Part shown: positions 13,623 through 26,918 of the stretch, one piece after another
Layout of the letters: every line of letters starts with the position of its first letter
Numbering within the stretch: the first letter of the stretch is position 1
Assembly: GCA_916048095.2 (NCBI GenBank)
Contig: OU696583.1
Coordinates: forward strand, 2,579,001-2,643,000
Length of the DNA stretch: 64,000 nucleotides
Direction: 5' to 3'
From: Sacculina carcini
Lineage: Eukaryota; Arthropoda; Thecostraca; Sacculinidae
Notes under the pieces: model-generated
Database searches by the model: none
What the model was told of the DNA's origin: nothing
The model's input: only the letters and a program-made list of their open reading frames with translations
Translations under genes and position numbers: made by a program

Positions 13623-16600
13623 CGACCCTCCTTGGTCCATTTTCTATCAGCTATTATTCGGCCACCACTCAGCCTACCCGCTAACAATTTATACCATCAC
13701 GTTGGAAATTTTCTTGTCTACACTTTAGATTAAATTTTAAATTTCAAAAATGAAATCAAAAAAAGTTATAGCGGTGAAAAGACAAAATGAACCCTGAAAA
13801 ATGCGAAAATTGTGGTCAATGCTCTGCCATCTACTCCTCATAAACCAGAAATGGTACAGCCAAACAGATTATACCACTGTGTAGAGAATTTTCTGTTCTA
13901 CAAGATAGGTTATAATTCATATCCGAAAATAGAACATAAAAGATGTAAACATGACAAAATTTCAATCTATATTCAAAATTATATTTATACTCCACGCGTC
14001 CGATTTTCTATAATTTTTTCTCTATGTATCAAAAACTAATTATTACACAACTAAATAAATAATACCATCATGCTGGGAATATTGTTTGCTACAACACGGT
14101 ATAATTTTTAATTTTCCAAAGTGTATTAAAAAAAAGTTACGGCGGTGTGAAGTCAAAATGACAAAGTCAAAAATGCAAAATTTGCACTGGAAACCGTGAA
14201 TGTTTTGGTAAATATTCCCCTATCTATTCCTCATAAACCAGCAATGGTACAGCTATAAAAATTATACTATTGTGTAGATAATTTTGTGTTCTACAAGAAA
14301 AGTTATAATTTATACCCACAAATGATACAAAAAATGTGTAAAATTGGCAAAATTGTCAAATACATCCAAAATTACACTTGATCACCGGGCGCCTAAATTA
14401 ATTCATTTTTCTACCTATTTCTCAGGAACTATTTGTCACACATTAAAATAAATTATATCATCGTGCTGGAAATTGTATTTTTTAAATGCGGTATAATTCT
14501 TAATTTTCCAAAGTGTATCTGAAGGAAGTGACGGCGGTGTAAAGTCAAAAGGACATATTGCCAATTTGACAGCTATTATGCGCACTTGCGATTACACAGG
14601 AATATACTACTGTGTAGAGAATTTTGTGTTCTACAAGAAAAGGTGTAATTTATACCCACAAATGATACAAAAAACGTGTAAAATTGGCAAAATTCTCAAA
14701 TACATCCAAAATTACACTTGAACACCGGGCGACTAAAATTAATTCATTTTTCTACTATTTCTCAGTAACTATTTGTTACACATAAAAATAAATTATACCA
14801 TCGTTCTAGAAATCTTTTCTTCTACAATACGGTATAATTTGTAATTTTCCAAAGGGTATCTGAAGGAAGTTACGGCGGTGTAAAGTCAAAAGGACATATT
14901 GCCAATTTGACAGCTATTATGCGCACTTGCGATTACACAGGAATATACACCGATTAAATTTCACTGAAGCCCAATCACAATTAAGAATGCATCATATTAT
15001 CTCCAAGCATGGATGGTGTGGTTTTATTGCGTACAGTTTAATTAATGCTACACTCTACTGAATATAAAGGCTTTATTGTCCTCAATAACGTTCCGCACGA
15101 CGGGCGGGTAAAATGCTATTGGGAACAAAGTAAACTACTGAATTTAACTGTGTAATTTAATTGGTTTAATTTCAAGTTGCATAAGCATAAGTTGCATAAG
15201 GATATGGGTTGCAATATCATGTAATGCCAACTTATGCTGTTTTAGCGGAAGCATTAACCTGGAATTATAGAGATGACAGAAGGTTGCATTGTTTTGATAG
15301 TGTTGTGGAAAAACATGTTTTCTAAATTGAAACATAAATTTCACATTTAGACTTTTAGATTAGCTATAACTTTCCTGTGGGTTTGTTTTTCTTTTTCAAT
15401 TTGCACTAATTTTTTTATGAATTGAATATTAATTATATTTTATGAACTGTTCCGCACGACGGGCGAATTAAATGTATCTATAAAGAGTGGGTTTAAATGA
15501 TAGCGAGGTATATGATATTTTGCTAGCAGTAAATATTCTAGCGATAAAAGTAGAATAGCTCTTAAGCAAATAATTTTGGAGAATGATGTGAACCTTTAAA
15601 TATATTTTGCGATCTGATGATATATGTATTAGGAATAATACGTAGCAGAATATAGATTGCATAATATAATATCGGCTGTAATATCAAGGGCTGCATTATC
15701 GATGTAATCCAAAAAATAACAACTGTATGAATATGATGCATTAGTGGAAGCATTAACCGGGAATTATGAGATAATATGATAATGGTGTAAAATTATATCG
15801 CATTATGCAACAAATGTGAATTTAGCTACCTTACAGTTTGGTCCCGATACTATATTGGCGGGTTGAGAGAAAAGTATTGGTGGGCCGCGTGTTTGGGACC
15901 CCTGGGGTAGATAATCTCAGTCTTCTGATTACAAATTATGATCGCATCAGTATATTTTGTGATCACAAACTAATAAGTTAAATCACCTCAGACTAGGCTG
16001 AGAGCGGTCAAGATTGAATGGTTGGGTTGGGTTGGGTAGGTTTGACTCAGGTTATATTGGGTTTTAATGATAGCGGAAAATATATAAATTTTAACAATAA
16101 ATATTATAGCGGTAAAAGTAAAATAGTACTTAAGCAAATGATATTGGGGAATGATGTTAAGTAATAAATATAGTTTGGAAACAGTCTGATGAAAAGATTT
16201 CATCATCTTTCATTGTTTGTTTCTTTTTTGTGTTCTGAATTATACCACACGACGGGCAGATTTATATATCAGGCGGGTTGAGGGATAATATTTGTCAAAA
16301 TAAAAACAAAAATATTCACATTTAGACTTTTCTATTGGTTAAGATATTTATAGGTTACATTTTTTGCTTTTTGATTTGTATTCATTATATTTTATGGATT
16401 TGATATGAATTTTATTGTATGAATTGTTCCGCACGACGGGTGGGTTTAAAAAAGTGTTTTTAGATCATTATTTCAAATGGTTCATTTAAAAAAAGTTTTT
16501 TTTTTTAAAATAAAAATGTTCCGCGGGCAGCAACTATAGACAATAGAACGTTCAATTTACCCTGTAGAATTAATCCATACACAAAACCAATGGATTTGAC

Positions 16601-17847
16601 TTCAAGATGCAGAACGGATCGTGTTCGAGTTCTGAATTATTCAGCACGACGGGCGGGTTTAAAAATGACTCAGGCGGACTGAGGGGAAATATTGTGTCGA
16701 AATAAAAATAATTAAACTTATAATTTTCAATTGATTAATATTTTTATGAGTGTACCCTATTTCATTTTTATTTTTCCATATTTTTTATGAATTGAATATG
16801 AATTTCATGTTATGAATTGCTCCGCACAACTGGCGGGTTTTAATGCTATATATATACATAAAGAAGAAATTAGATCATGTCTGTCTGTGTATTATCTGTC
16901 TGTCTGTGTATGTATGCTTGAATATGAGGTGACATAATTGCGCTGGCTCATGGTTCGCTGGTTCAATTATCAGGGACTTCAAACGCAAACGAAGCGATGG
17001 CTCATTTTTATGAAATAAAAATGTCCCGCGGGCAGAAATAAAACGTTCAATTTCACCGTATAGAATGAATTCATATACAAAACTAATGGATTTGACTTCA
17101 AGAACCAGAACGGATGGTGTTCGAGTTCTGAATTTTTCCTCACGTCGGGCGGGTTTAAATATGAGGCGGGTTGAGTGAAAATGTTTTGTCAAAATAAAAT
17201 TAAAAATAATGAAATTTAGACTTTTTAATTGATTAAGGTCTTCATGAGTTTGCCTTATTTATTTTTAATTTGCAATATTTTTATGAATTGTTCCGCACAA
17301 CGGGCGGGTTTTAATGCGGTTTTAATGCTATATATATACATAGATATTTAGATAGATACATAGATATTTAGATATTTTATTTAGATTACATAGATATATA
17401 TACATACATATTTAATGCTATATATATATATGTGTATGTATGCTTGAATATGAGGTGACATAATTGCGCTGGTTCATGGTTCGCTGGTTCAATGATCAGG
17501 GGCTTCAAACGCAAACGAAGCGATGGCTCATTTTTATGAAATAAAAATGTCCCGCGGGCAGCAATAAAACGTTCAATTTCACCGTGTAGAATGAATTCAT
17601 ATACAAAACTAATGGATTTGACTTCAAGAACCAGAACGGATGGTGTTCGAGTTCTGAATTATTCCGCACGTCGGCCGGGTTTAAATATGAGGCGGGCTGA
17701 GTGAAAATATTTTGTCAAAATGTAAATTAAAAATAATGAAATTTAGACTTTTTAATTGATTAAGGTTTTTATGAGTTTGCCTTATTTATTTCTAATTTGC
17801 AATATTTTTATGAATTCTTCCGCACAACGGGCGGGTTTTAATGCTAG
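13553..17847 (+). mobile_element. Helitron-like array, unit 3 (short form)
   Basis: The unit starts TCTATATATATAAAAGAG immediately after CTAG. It has only three internal long repeats (anchors near 13881, 14274, 14613), then hairpin monomers from about 15089. It is closely similar to unit 6, at an offset of about 15,711 bp. A private AT-rich insertion with ATAGATATTTAGATA repeats lies at about 17338-17440. It ends in TTTTAATGCTAG at 17847, again directly followed by TC. Confidence 0.6.
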
Positions 17848-17868
17848 TCTATATATATAAAAGAGATC

Positions 17869-17900
<32 letters not shown>

Positions 17901-20900
17901 CTGTGTGTGTGTGTGTTCGACCCTCCTTGGTCCATTTTCTATCAGCTATTATTCGGCCACCACTCAGCCTACTCGCTAACAATTTATACCATCACGTTGG
18001 AAATTTTCTTGTCTACACTTTAGATTAAATTTTAAATTTCAAAAATGAAATCAAAAAAAGTTATAGCGGTGAAAAGACAAAATGAACCCTGAAAAATGCG
18101 AAAATTGTGGTCAATGCTCTGCCATCTACTCCTCATAAACCAGAAATGGTACAGCCAAACAGATTATACCACTGTGTAGAGAATTTTATGTTCTACAAGA
18201 TAGGTTATAATTAATATCCAAAAATTAAATATAAAATATGTAAAAATGACAAAATTTCAGTCTACATTCAAAATTATATTTAAGCTCGACGCGTCCGATT
18301 TTCTGTACTTTTTTCTCTATTTCTCAGCAACTAAACATCACACATCTAAATAAATATTACCATCATGCTGGGAATTTTGTTTTCTACAGCACGGTATAAA
18401 TTTTAATTTTCCAGAGCGTATTAAGAAAAAGTTACGGCGGTGTGAAGTCAAAATGACAAAGTCAAAAAGGCACTGAAAAGCGCGAATATTTTGGTCAATA
18501 TTCCGCTATCTATTCCTCTTAAACCAGCAAAGTTACAGTTATAAAAATTATACTATTGTGTAGAAAATTTTGTGTTCTACAAGAAACGCTATAATTTATA
18601 CCCACAAATGATACAAAAAACGTGTAAAATTGGAAAAATTCTCAAATACATCCAAAATTACACTTGAACACCGTGCGACTAAAATTAATTCATTTTTCTA
18701 CCTATTTCTCAAGAACTATTTGTTACACATAAAAATAAATTATACCATTGTGCTGGAAAGTTTGTTTTCTACAATACGGTATAATTCTTAATTTTCCAAA
18801 GTGTATCTGAAGGAAGTTACGGCGGTGTAAAGTCAAATGGACATATTGCCAATTTGACAGCCATTATGCGCACTTGCGATTACACAGGAATATACTACTG
18901 TGTAGAGAATTTTGTGTTCTACAAGAAAATGTATAATTTATACCCACAAATGATACAAAAAACGTGTAAAATTGGCAAAATTCTCAAATACATCCAAAAT
19001 TACACTTGAACACCGGGTGACTAAAATTAATTCATTTTTCTACCCATTTCTCAGGAACTGTTTGTCATACATTAAAATTAATTATACCATCGTGCTAGAA
19101 ATTTTGTTTTTTACAATACGGTATAATTTTTAATTTTCCAAAGTGTATCTGAAGGAAGTTACGCCGGTGTAAAGTCAAATTGTCATGTTGCCAATTTGAC
19201 AGCTATTATGCGCACTTGCGATTACACATTAATATACACTGATTTAATTTCACTGAAGTCCAATCATAATTTACGCACTTGCGATTACACAGGAATATAC
19301 TACTGTGTAGATAATTTTGTGTTCTACAAGATAAGCTATAATTTATACCCACAAATGATACAAAAAACGTGTAAAATTGGCAAAATTCTCAAATACATCC
19401 AAAATTTCACTTGAACACCGGCCGAATAAAATTAATTAATTTTTCTACTATTTCTCAGTAACTATTTGTTAAACATAAAAATAAATTATACCATCGTGCT
19501 AGAAATCTTGTTTTCTACAATACGGTATAATTTGTAATTTTACAAAGTGTATCTGAAGGAAGTTACGGCGGTGTAAAGTCAAATTATCATGTTGCCAATT
19601 TGACAGCTATTATGCGCACTTGCGATTACACAGGAATATACACCGATTAAATTTCACTGAAGCCCAATCACAATTAAGAATTCATCATATTATCTCCAAG
19701 CATGGATGGTGTGGTTTTATTGCGTACAGTTTAATTAATGCTACACTATACTGAATATAAAGGCTTTATTGTCCTCAATAACGGAATATACTACTGTGTA
19801 GAAAATTTTGTGTTCTACAAGAAAAGGTATAATTTATACCCACAAATGATACAAAAAACGTGTAAAATTGGCAAAATTCTCAAATACATCCAAAATTACA
19901 CTTGAGCACCGGGTGACTAAAATTTATTCATTTTTCTACCTATTTCTCAAAAACTAATTGTGACACATTAAAATGAATTATACCATCGTGCTAGAAATTT
20001 TGGTTTCTACAATACGGTATAATTCTTAAATATCCAAAGTGTATCTGAAGGACGTTACGGCGGTGTAAAGTCAAAATGTCATGTTGCCAATTTGACAGCT
20101 ATTATGCGCACTGGCGATTACACATGAATATACACTGATTTAATTTCACTGAAGTCTAATCACAATTGACGCACTTGCGATTACTCAGGAACATGCTACT
20201 GTGTAGAGAATTTTGTGTTCTACAAGATAAGCTATAATTTATACCCACAAATGATACAAAAAACGTGTAAAATTGGCAAAATTCTCAAATCCATCCAAAA
20301 TTACACTTGAACACCGGGCGACTAAAATTAATTCATTTTTCTACCTATTTCTCAGGAACTGTTTGTCATACTTTAAAATTAATTATACCATCGTGCTAGA
20401 AATTTTGTTTTCTACAACACGGTATTATTCTTAATTTTCCAAAGTGTATCTGAATTTTCCAAAGTGTATCTGAAGTGTTATGAATTGCTCCGCACAACGG
20501 GCGGGTTTTAATGCTATATATATATATATATATATATATACATAAAGAAGAAATTATCTGTCTGTCTGTGTATGTATGCTTGAATATGAGGTGACATAAT
20601 TGCGCTGGTTCATGGTTCGCTGGTTCAATGATCAGGGGCTTCAAACGCAAACGAAGCGATGGCTCATTTTTATGAAATAAAAATGTCCCGCGGGCAGCAA
20701 TAAAACGTTCAATTTCACCGTATAGAATGAATTCATATACAAAACTAATGGATTTGACTTCAAGAACCAGAACGGATGGTGTTCGAGTTCTGAATTATTC
20801 CTCACGTCGGGCGGGTTTAAATATGAGGCGGGATGAGTGAAAATATTTTGTCAAAATAAAATTAAAAATAATGAAATTTAGACCTTTTAATTGATTAATG

Positions 20901-22345
20901 TTTTCATGAGTTTGCCTTATTTATTTTTAATTTGCAATATTTTTATGAATTGCTCCGCACAACGGGCGGGTTTTAATGCCATATATATACATAAAGAAGA
21001 AATTATCTGTCTGTCTGTGTATGTATGCTTGAATATTAGGTGACATAATTGCGCTGGTTCATGGTTCGCTGGTTCAATGATCAGGGGCTTCAAACGCAAA
21101 CGAAGCGATGGCTCATTTTTATGAAATAAAAATGTCCCGCGGGCAGCAATAAAACGTTCAATTTCACCGTATAGAATGAATTCATATACAAAACTAATGG
21201 ATTCAACTTCAAGAACCAGAACGGATGGTGTTCGAGTTCTGAATTTTTCCTCACGTCGGGCGGGTTTAAATATGAGGCGGGTTGAGTGAAAATATTTTGT
21301 CAAAATAAAATTAAAAATTATGAAATTTAGACCTTTTAATTGATTAAGGTTTTCATGACTTTGCCTTATTTATTTTTAATTTGCAATTTTTTTATTAATT
21401 GCTCCGCACAACGGGCGGGTTTTAATGCTATATATATATATATATATATATATACATAAAGAAGAAATTATCTGTCTGTCTGTGTATGTATGCTTGAATA
21501 TGAGGTGACATAATTGCGCTGGTTCATGGTTCGCTGGTTCAATGATCAGGGGCTTCAAACGCAAACGAAGCGATGGCTCATTTTTATGAAATAAAAATGT
21601 CCCGCGGGCAGCAATAAAACGTTCAATTTCACCGTATAGAATGAATTCATATACAAAACTAATGGATTTGACTTCAAGAACCAGAACGGATGGTGTTCGA
21701 GTTCTGAATTATTCCTCACGTCGGGCGGGTTTAAATATGAGGCGGGATGAGTGAAAATATTTTGTCAAAATAAAATTAAAAATAATGAAATTTAGACCTT
21801 TTAATTGATTAATGTTTTCATGAGTTTGCCTTATTTATTTTTAATTTGCAATATTTTTATGAATTGCTCCGCACAACGGGCGGGTTTTAATGCCATATAT
21901 ATACATAAAGAAGAAATTATCTGTCTGTCTGTGTATGTATGCTTGAATATTAGGTGACATAATTGCGCTGGTTCATGGTTCGCTGGTTCAATGATCAGGG
22001 GCTTCAAACGCAAACGAAGCGATGGCTCATTTTTATGAAATAAAAATGTCCCGCGGGCAGCAATAAAACGTTCAATTTCACCGTATAGAATGAAATCATA
22101 TACAAAACTAATGGATTCAACTTCAAGAACCAGAACGGATGGTGTTCGAGTTCTGAATTTTTCCTCACGTCGGGCGGGTTTAAATATGAGGCGGGTTGAG
22201 TGAAAATATTTTGTCAAAATAAAATTAAAAATAATGAAATTTAGACCTTTTAATTGATTAAGGTTTTCATGACTTTGCCTTATTTATTTTTAATTTGCAA
22301 TTTTTTTATTAATTGCTCCGCACAACGGGCGGGTTTTAATGCTAG
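17848..22345 (+). mobile_element. Helitron-like array, unit 4
   Basis: Six internal long repeats (anchors near 18177, 18560, 18898, 19308, 19795, 20203) occupy 18010-20475. Near 20475 the last repeat is broken and joined directly to a hairpin motif and then to a short tandem array of second-type elements (20512-22340), so the usual set of 3' monomers is missing. The unit ends in TTTTAATGCTAG at 22345. The first internal repeat is more diverged than in the other units, and the ORF seen there in other copies is destroyed. Confidence 0.6.
20512..22340 (+). repeat. 914-bp higher-order repeat of about 457-bp second-type elements
   Basis: Four tandem units of about 457 bp each start CATATATATACATAAAG or with a longer TA tract. 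They continue with CTGTCTGTCTGTGTATG, TGAGGTGACATAATTGCGC and GGGGCTTCAAACGCAAACG, and end with CCGCACAACGGGCGGGTTTT. Units 1 and 3 have a long TA tract and the GAATTATTCC variant; units 2 and 4 have a short TA tract, ATTAGGTGAC and GAATTTTTCC. The array is therefore a duplicated dimer, two copies 914 bp apart. The second-type element shares its 3' end with the large units but has a different 5' end. Confidence 0.75.
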
Positions 22346-22374
22346 TACATATATAAAAGAGATCCTCTGTGTGT

Positions 22375-22411
<37 letters not shown>

Positions 22412-25400
22412 CGACCCTCCTTGGTCCATTTTCTATCAGCTATTATTCGGCCACCACTCAGCCTACCCGCTAACAATTTATACCATCACGTTGGAAATTT
22501 TCTTGTCTACACTTTAGATTAAATTTTAAATTTCAAAAATGAAATCATAAAAAGTTATAGCGGTGAAAAGACAAAATGAACCCTGAAAAATGCGAAAATT
22601 GTGGTCAATGCTCTGCCATCTACTCCTCATAAACCAGAAATGGTACAGCCAAACAGATTATACCACTGTGTAGAGAATTTTCTGTTCTACAAGATAGGTT
22701 ATAATTCATATCCAAAAATAGAACATAAAAGATGTAAACATGACAAAATTTCAATCTATATTCAAAATTATATTTATACTCCACGCGTCCGATTTTCTAT
22801 ACTTTTTTCTCTATGTATCAAAAACTAATTATCACACAACTAAATAAATAATACCATCATGCTGGGAATTTTGTTTGCTACAACACGGTATAATTTTTAA
22901 TTTTCCAAAGTGTATTGAAAAAAAGTTACGGCGGTGTGAAGTCAAAATGACAAAGTCAAAAATGCAAAATTAGCACTGGAAACCGTGAATGTTTTGGTAA
23001 ATATTCCCCTATCTATTCTTCATAAACCAGCAATGGTACAGCTATAAAAATTATACTATTGTGTAGATAATTTTGTGTTCTACAAGAAAAGTTATAATTT
23101 ATACCCACAAATGATACAAAAAATGTGTAAAATTGGCAAAATTGTCAAATACATCCAAAATTAAAATTGATCACCGGGCGCCTAAATTAATTCATTTTTC
23201 TACCTATTTCTCAGGAACTATTTGTCACACATTAAAATAAATTATATCATCGTGCTGGAAATTGTATTTTTTTAAATGCGGTATAATTCTTAATTTTCCA
23301 AAGTGTATCTGAAGGAAGTGACGGCGGTGTAAAGTCAAAAGGACATATTGCCAATTTGACAGCTATTATGCGCACTTGCGATTACACAGGAATATACTAC
23401 TGTGTAGAGAATTTTGTGTTCTACAAGAAAAGGTATAATTTATACCCACAAATGATACAAAAAACGTGTAAAATTGGCAAAATTCTCAAATGCATCCAAA
23501 ATTACACTAGAACACCGGGTGACTAAAATTTATTCATTTTTCTACCCATTTCTCAGGAACTGTTTGTCATACCTTAAAATTAATTATACCATCGTGCTAG
23601 AAATGTTGTTTTCTACAATACAGTATAATTCTTAATTTTCCAAGGTGTATCTGAAGGAAGATACGGCGGTGTAAAGTCAAAATGTCATGTTGCCAATTTG
23701 ACAGCTATTATGCGTACTTGCGATTACACATGAATATACACTGATTTAATTTCACTCAAGTCCAATCACAATTTACGCACTTGCGATTACACAGGAATAT
23801 ACTACTGTGTAGAGAATTTTGTGTTCTACAAGATAAGCTATAATTTATACCCACAAATGATACAAAAAACGTGTAAAATTGGCAAAATTCTCAAATACAT
23901 CCAAAATTACACTTGAACACCGGGCGACTAAAATTAATTCATTTTTCTACTATTTCTCAGTAACTATTTGTTACACATAAAAATAAATTATACCATCGTT
24001 CTAGAAATTTTTTCTTCTACAATACGGTATAATTTGTAATTTTCCAAAGGGTATCTGAAGGAAGTTACGGCGGTGTAAAGTCAAAAGGACATATTGCCAA
24101 TTTGACAGCTATTATGCGCACTTGCGATTACACAGGAATATACACCGATTAAATTTCACTGAAGCCCAATCACAATTAAGAATGCATCATATTATCTCCA
24201 AGCATGGATGGTGTGGTTTTATTGCGTACAGTTTAATTAATGCTACACTCTACTGAATATAAAGGCTTTATTGTCCTCAATAACGTTCCGCACGACGGGC
24301 GGGTAAAATGCTATTGGGAACAAAGTAAACTACTGAATTTAACTGTGTAATTTAATTGGTTTAATTTCAAGTTGCATAAGCATAAGTTGCATAAGAATAT
24401 GGGCTGCAATATCATGTAATGCCAACTTATGCTGTTTTAGCGGAAGCATTAACCTGGAATTATAGAGATGACAAAAGGTTGCATTGTTTTGATAGTGTTG
24501 TGGAAAAACATGTTTTCTAAATTGAAACATAAATTTCACATTTAGACTTTTAGATTAGCTATAACTTTCCTGTGGGTTTGTTTTTCTTTTTCAATTTGCA
24601 CTAATTTTTTTATGAATTGAATATTAATTATATTTTATGAACTGTTCCGCACGACGGGCGAATTAAATGTATCTATAAAGAGTGGGTTTAAATGATAGCG
24701 AGGTATATGATATTTTGCTAGCAGTAAATATTCTAGCGATAAAAGTAGAATAGCTCTTAAGCAAATGATTTTGGAGAATGATGTGAACCTTTAAATATAT
24801 TTTGCGATCTGATGATATATGTATTAGGAATAATACGTAGCAGAATATAGATTGCATAATATAATATCGGCTGTAATATCAAGGGCTGCATTATCGATGT
24901 AATCCAAAAAATAACAACTGTATGAATATGATGCATTAGTGGAAGCATTAAACGGGAATTATGAGATAATATGATAATGGTGTAAAATTATATCGCATTA
25001 TGCAACAAATGTGAATTTAGCTACCTTACAGTTTGGTCCCGATACTATATTGGCGGGTTGAGAGAAAAGTATTGGTGGGCCGCGTGTTTGGGACCCCTGG
25101 GGTAGATAATCTCAGTCTTCTGATTACAAATTATGATCGCATCAGTATATTTTGTGATCACAAACTAATAAGTTAAATCACCTCAGACTAGGCTGAGAGC
25201 GGTCAAGATTGAATGGTTGGGTTGGGTTGGGTAGGTTTGACTCAGGTTATATTGGGTTTTAATGATAGCGGAAAATATATAAATTTTAACAATAAATATT
25301 ATAGCGGTAAAAGTGAAATAGTACTTAAGCAAATGATATTGGGGAATGATGTTAAGTAATAAATATAGTTTGGAAACAGTCTGATGAAAAGATTTCATCA

Positions 25401-26918
25401 TCTTTCATTGTTTGTTTCGTGTTTGTGTTCTGAATTATACCACACGACGGGCAGATTTATATATCAGGCGGGTTGAGGGATAATATTTGTCAAAATAAGA
25501 ACAAAAATATTCACATTTAGACTTTTCTATTGGTCAAGATATTTATAGGTTACATTTTTTGCTTTTCGATTTGTATTCATTATATTTTATGGATTTGATA
25601 TGAATTTTATTGTATGAATTGTTCCGCACGACGGGTGGGCTTAAAAAAGTGTTTTTAGATCATTTTTTCAAATGGTTCATTTAAAAAAAGTTTTTTTTTT
25701 TAAAAATAAAAATGTTCCGCGGGCAGCAACTATAGACAATAGAACGTTCAATTTACCCTGTAGAATTAATCCATACACAAAACCAATGGATTTGACTTCA
25801 AGATGCAGAACGGATCGTGTTCGAGTTCTGAATTATTCAGCACGACGGGCGGGTTTAAAAATGACTCAGGCGGACTGAGGGGAAATATTGTGTCGAAATA
25901 AAAATAATTAAACTTATAATTTTCAATTGATTAATATTTTTATGTGTGTACCCTATTTCATTTTTATTTTTCCATATTTTTTATGAATTGAATATGAATT
26001 TCATGTTATGAATTGCTCCGCACAACTGGCGGGTTTTAATGCTATATATATACATAAAGAAGAAATTATCTGTCTGTCTGTGTATGTATGCTTGAATATG
26101 AGGTGACATAATTGCGCTGGCTCATGGTTCGCTGGTTCAATTATCAGGGGCTTCAAACGCAAACGAAGCGATGGCTCATTTTTATGAAATAAAAATGTCC
26201 CGCGGGCAGCAATAAAACGTTCAATTTCACCGTATAGAATGAATTCATATACAAAACTAATGGATTTGACTTCAAGAACCAGAACGGATGGTGTTCGAGT
26301 TCTGAATTTCTCCTCACGTCGGGCGGGTTTAAATATGAGGCGGGTTGAGTGAAAATATTTTGTCAAAATAAAATTAAAAATAATGAAATTTAGACTTTTT
26401 AATTGATTAAGGTCTTCATGAGTTTGCCTTATTTATTTTTAATTTGCAATATTTTTATGAATTGTTCCGCACAACGGGCGGGTTTTAATGCGGTTTTAAT
26501 GCTATATATATACATAAAGAAGAAATTATCTGTCTGTCTGTGTATGTATGCTTGAATATGAGGTGACATAATTGCGCTGGTTCATGGTTCGCTGGTTCAA
26601 TGATCAGGGGCTTCAAACGCAAACGAAGCGATGGCTCATTTTTATGAAATAAAAATGTCCCGCGGGCAGCAATAAAACGTTCAATTTCACCGTGTAGAAT
26701 GAATTCATATACAAAACTAATGGATTTGACTTCAAGAACCAGAACGGATGGTGTTCGAGTTCTGAATTATTCCGCACGTCGGCCGGGTTTAAATATGAGG
26801 CGGGCTGAGTGAAAATATTTTGCTATATATATACATAAAGAAGAAATTATCTGTCTGTCTGTGTATGTATGCTTGAATATGAGGTGACATAATTGCGCAG
26901 GTCCAATGGTATATATAT
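22346..26918 (+). repeat. Segmental duplicate of 2162-6736 at constant offset
   Basis: Landmarks at 2419, 4157, 4481, 5001, 5490 and 5819 recur at 22601, 24339, 24663, 25183, 25672 and 26001, all exactly 20,182 bp later, so there are almost no net indels over 4.5 kb. Private variants are shared by the two copies and absent from other units, such as AATCATAAAAAG near 2363 and 22545. Homology stops at 6736/26918, exactly where unit 2 begins in the first copy. This indicates a recent copying event inside the array. Confidence 0.85.
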
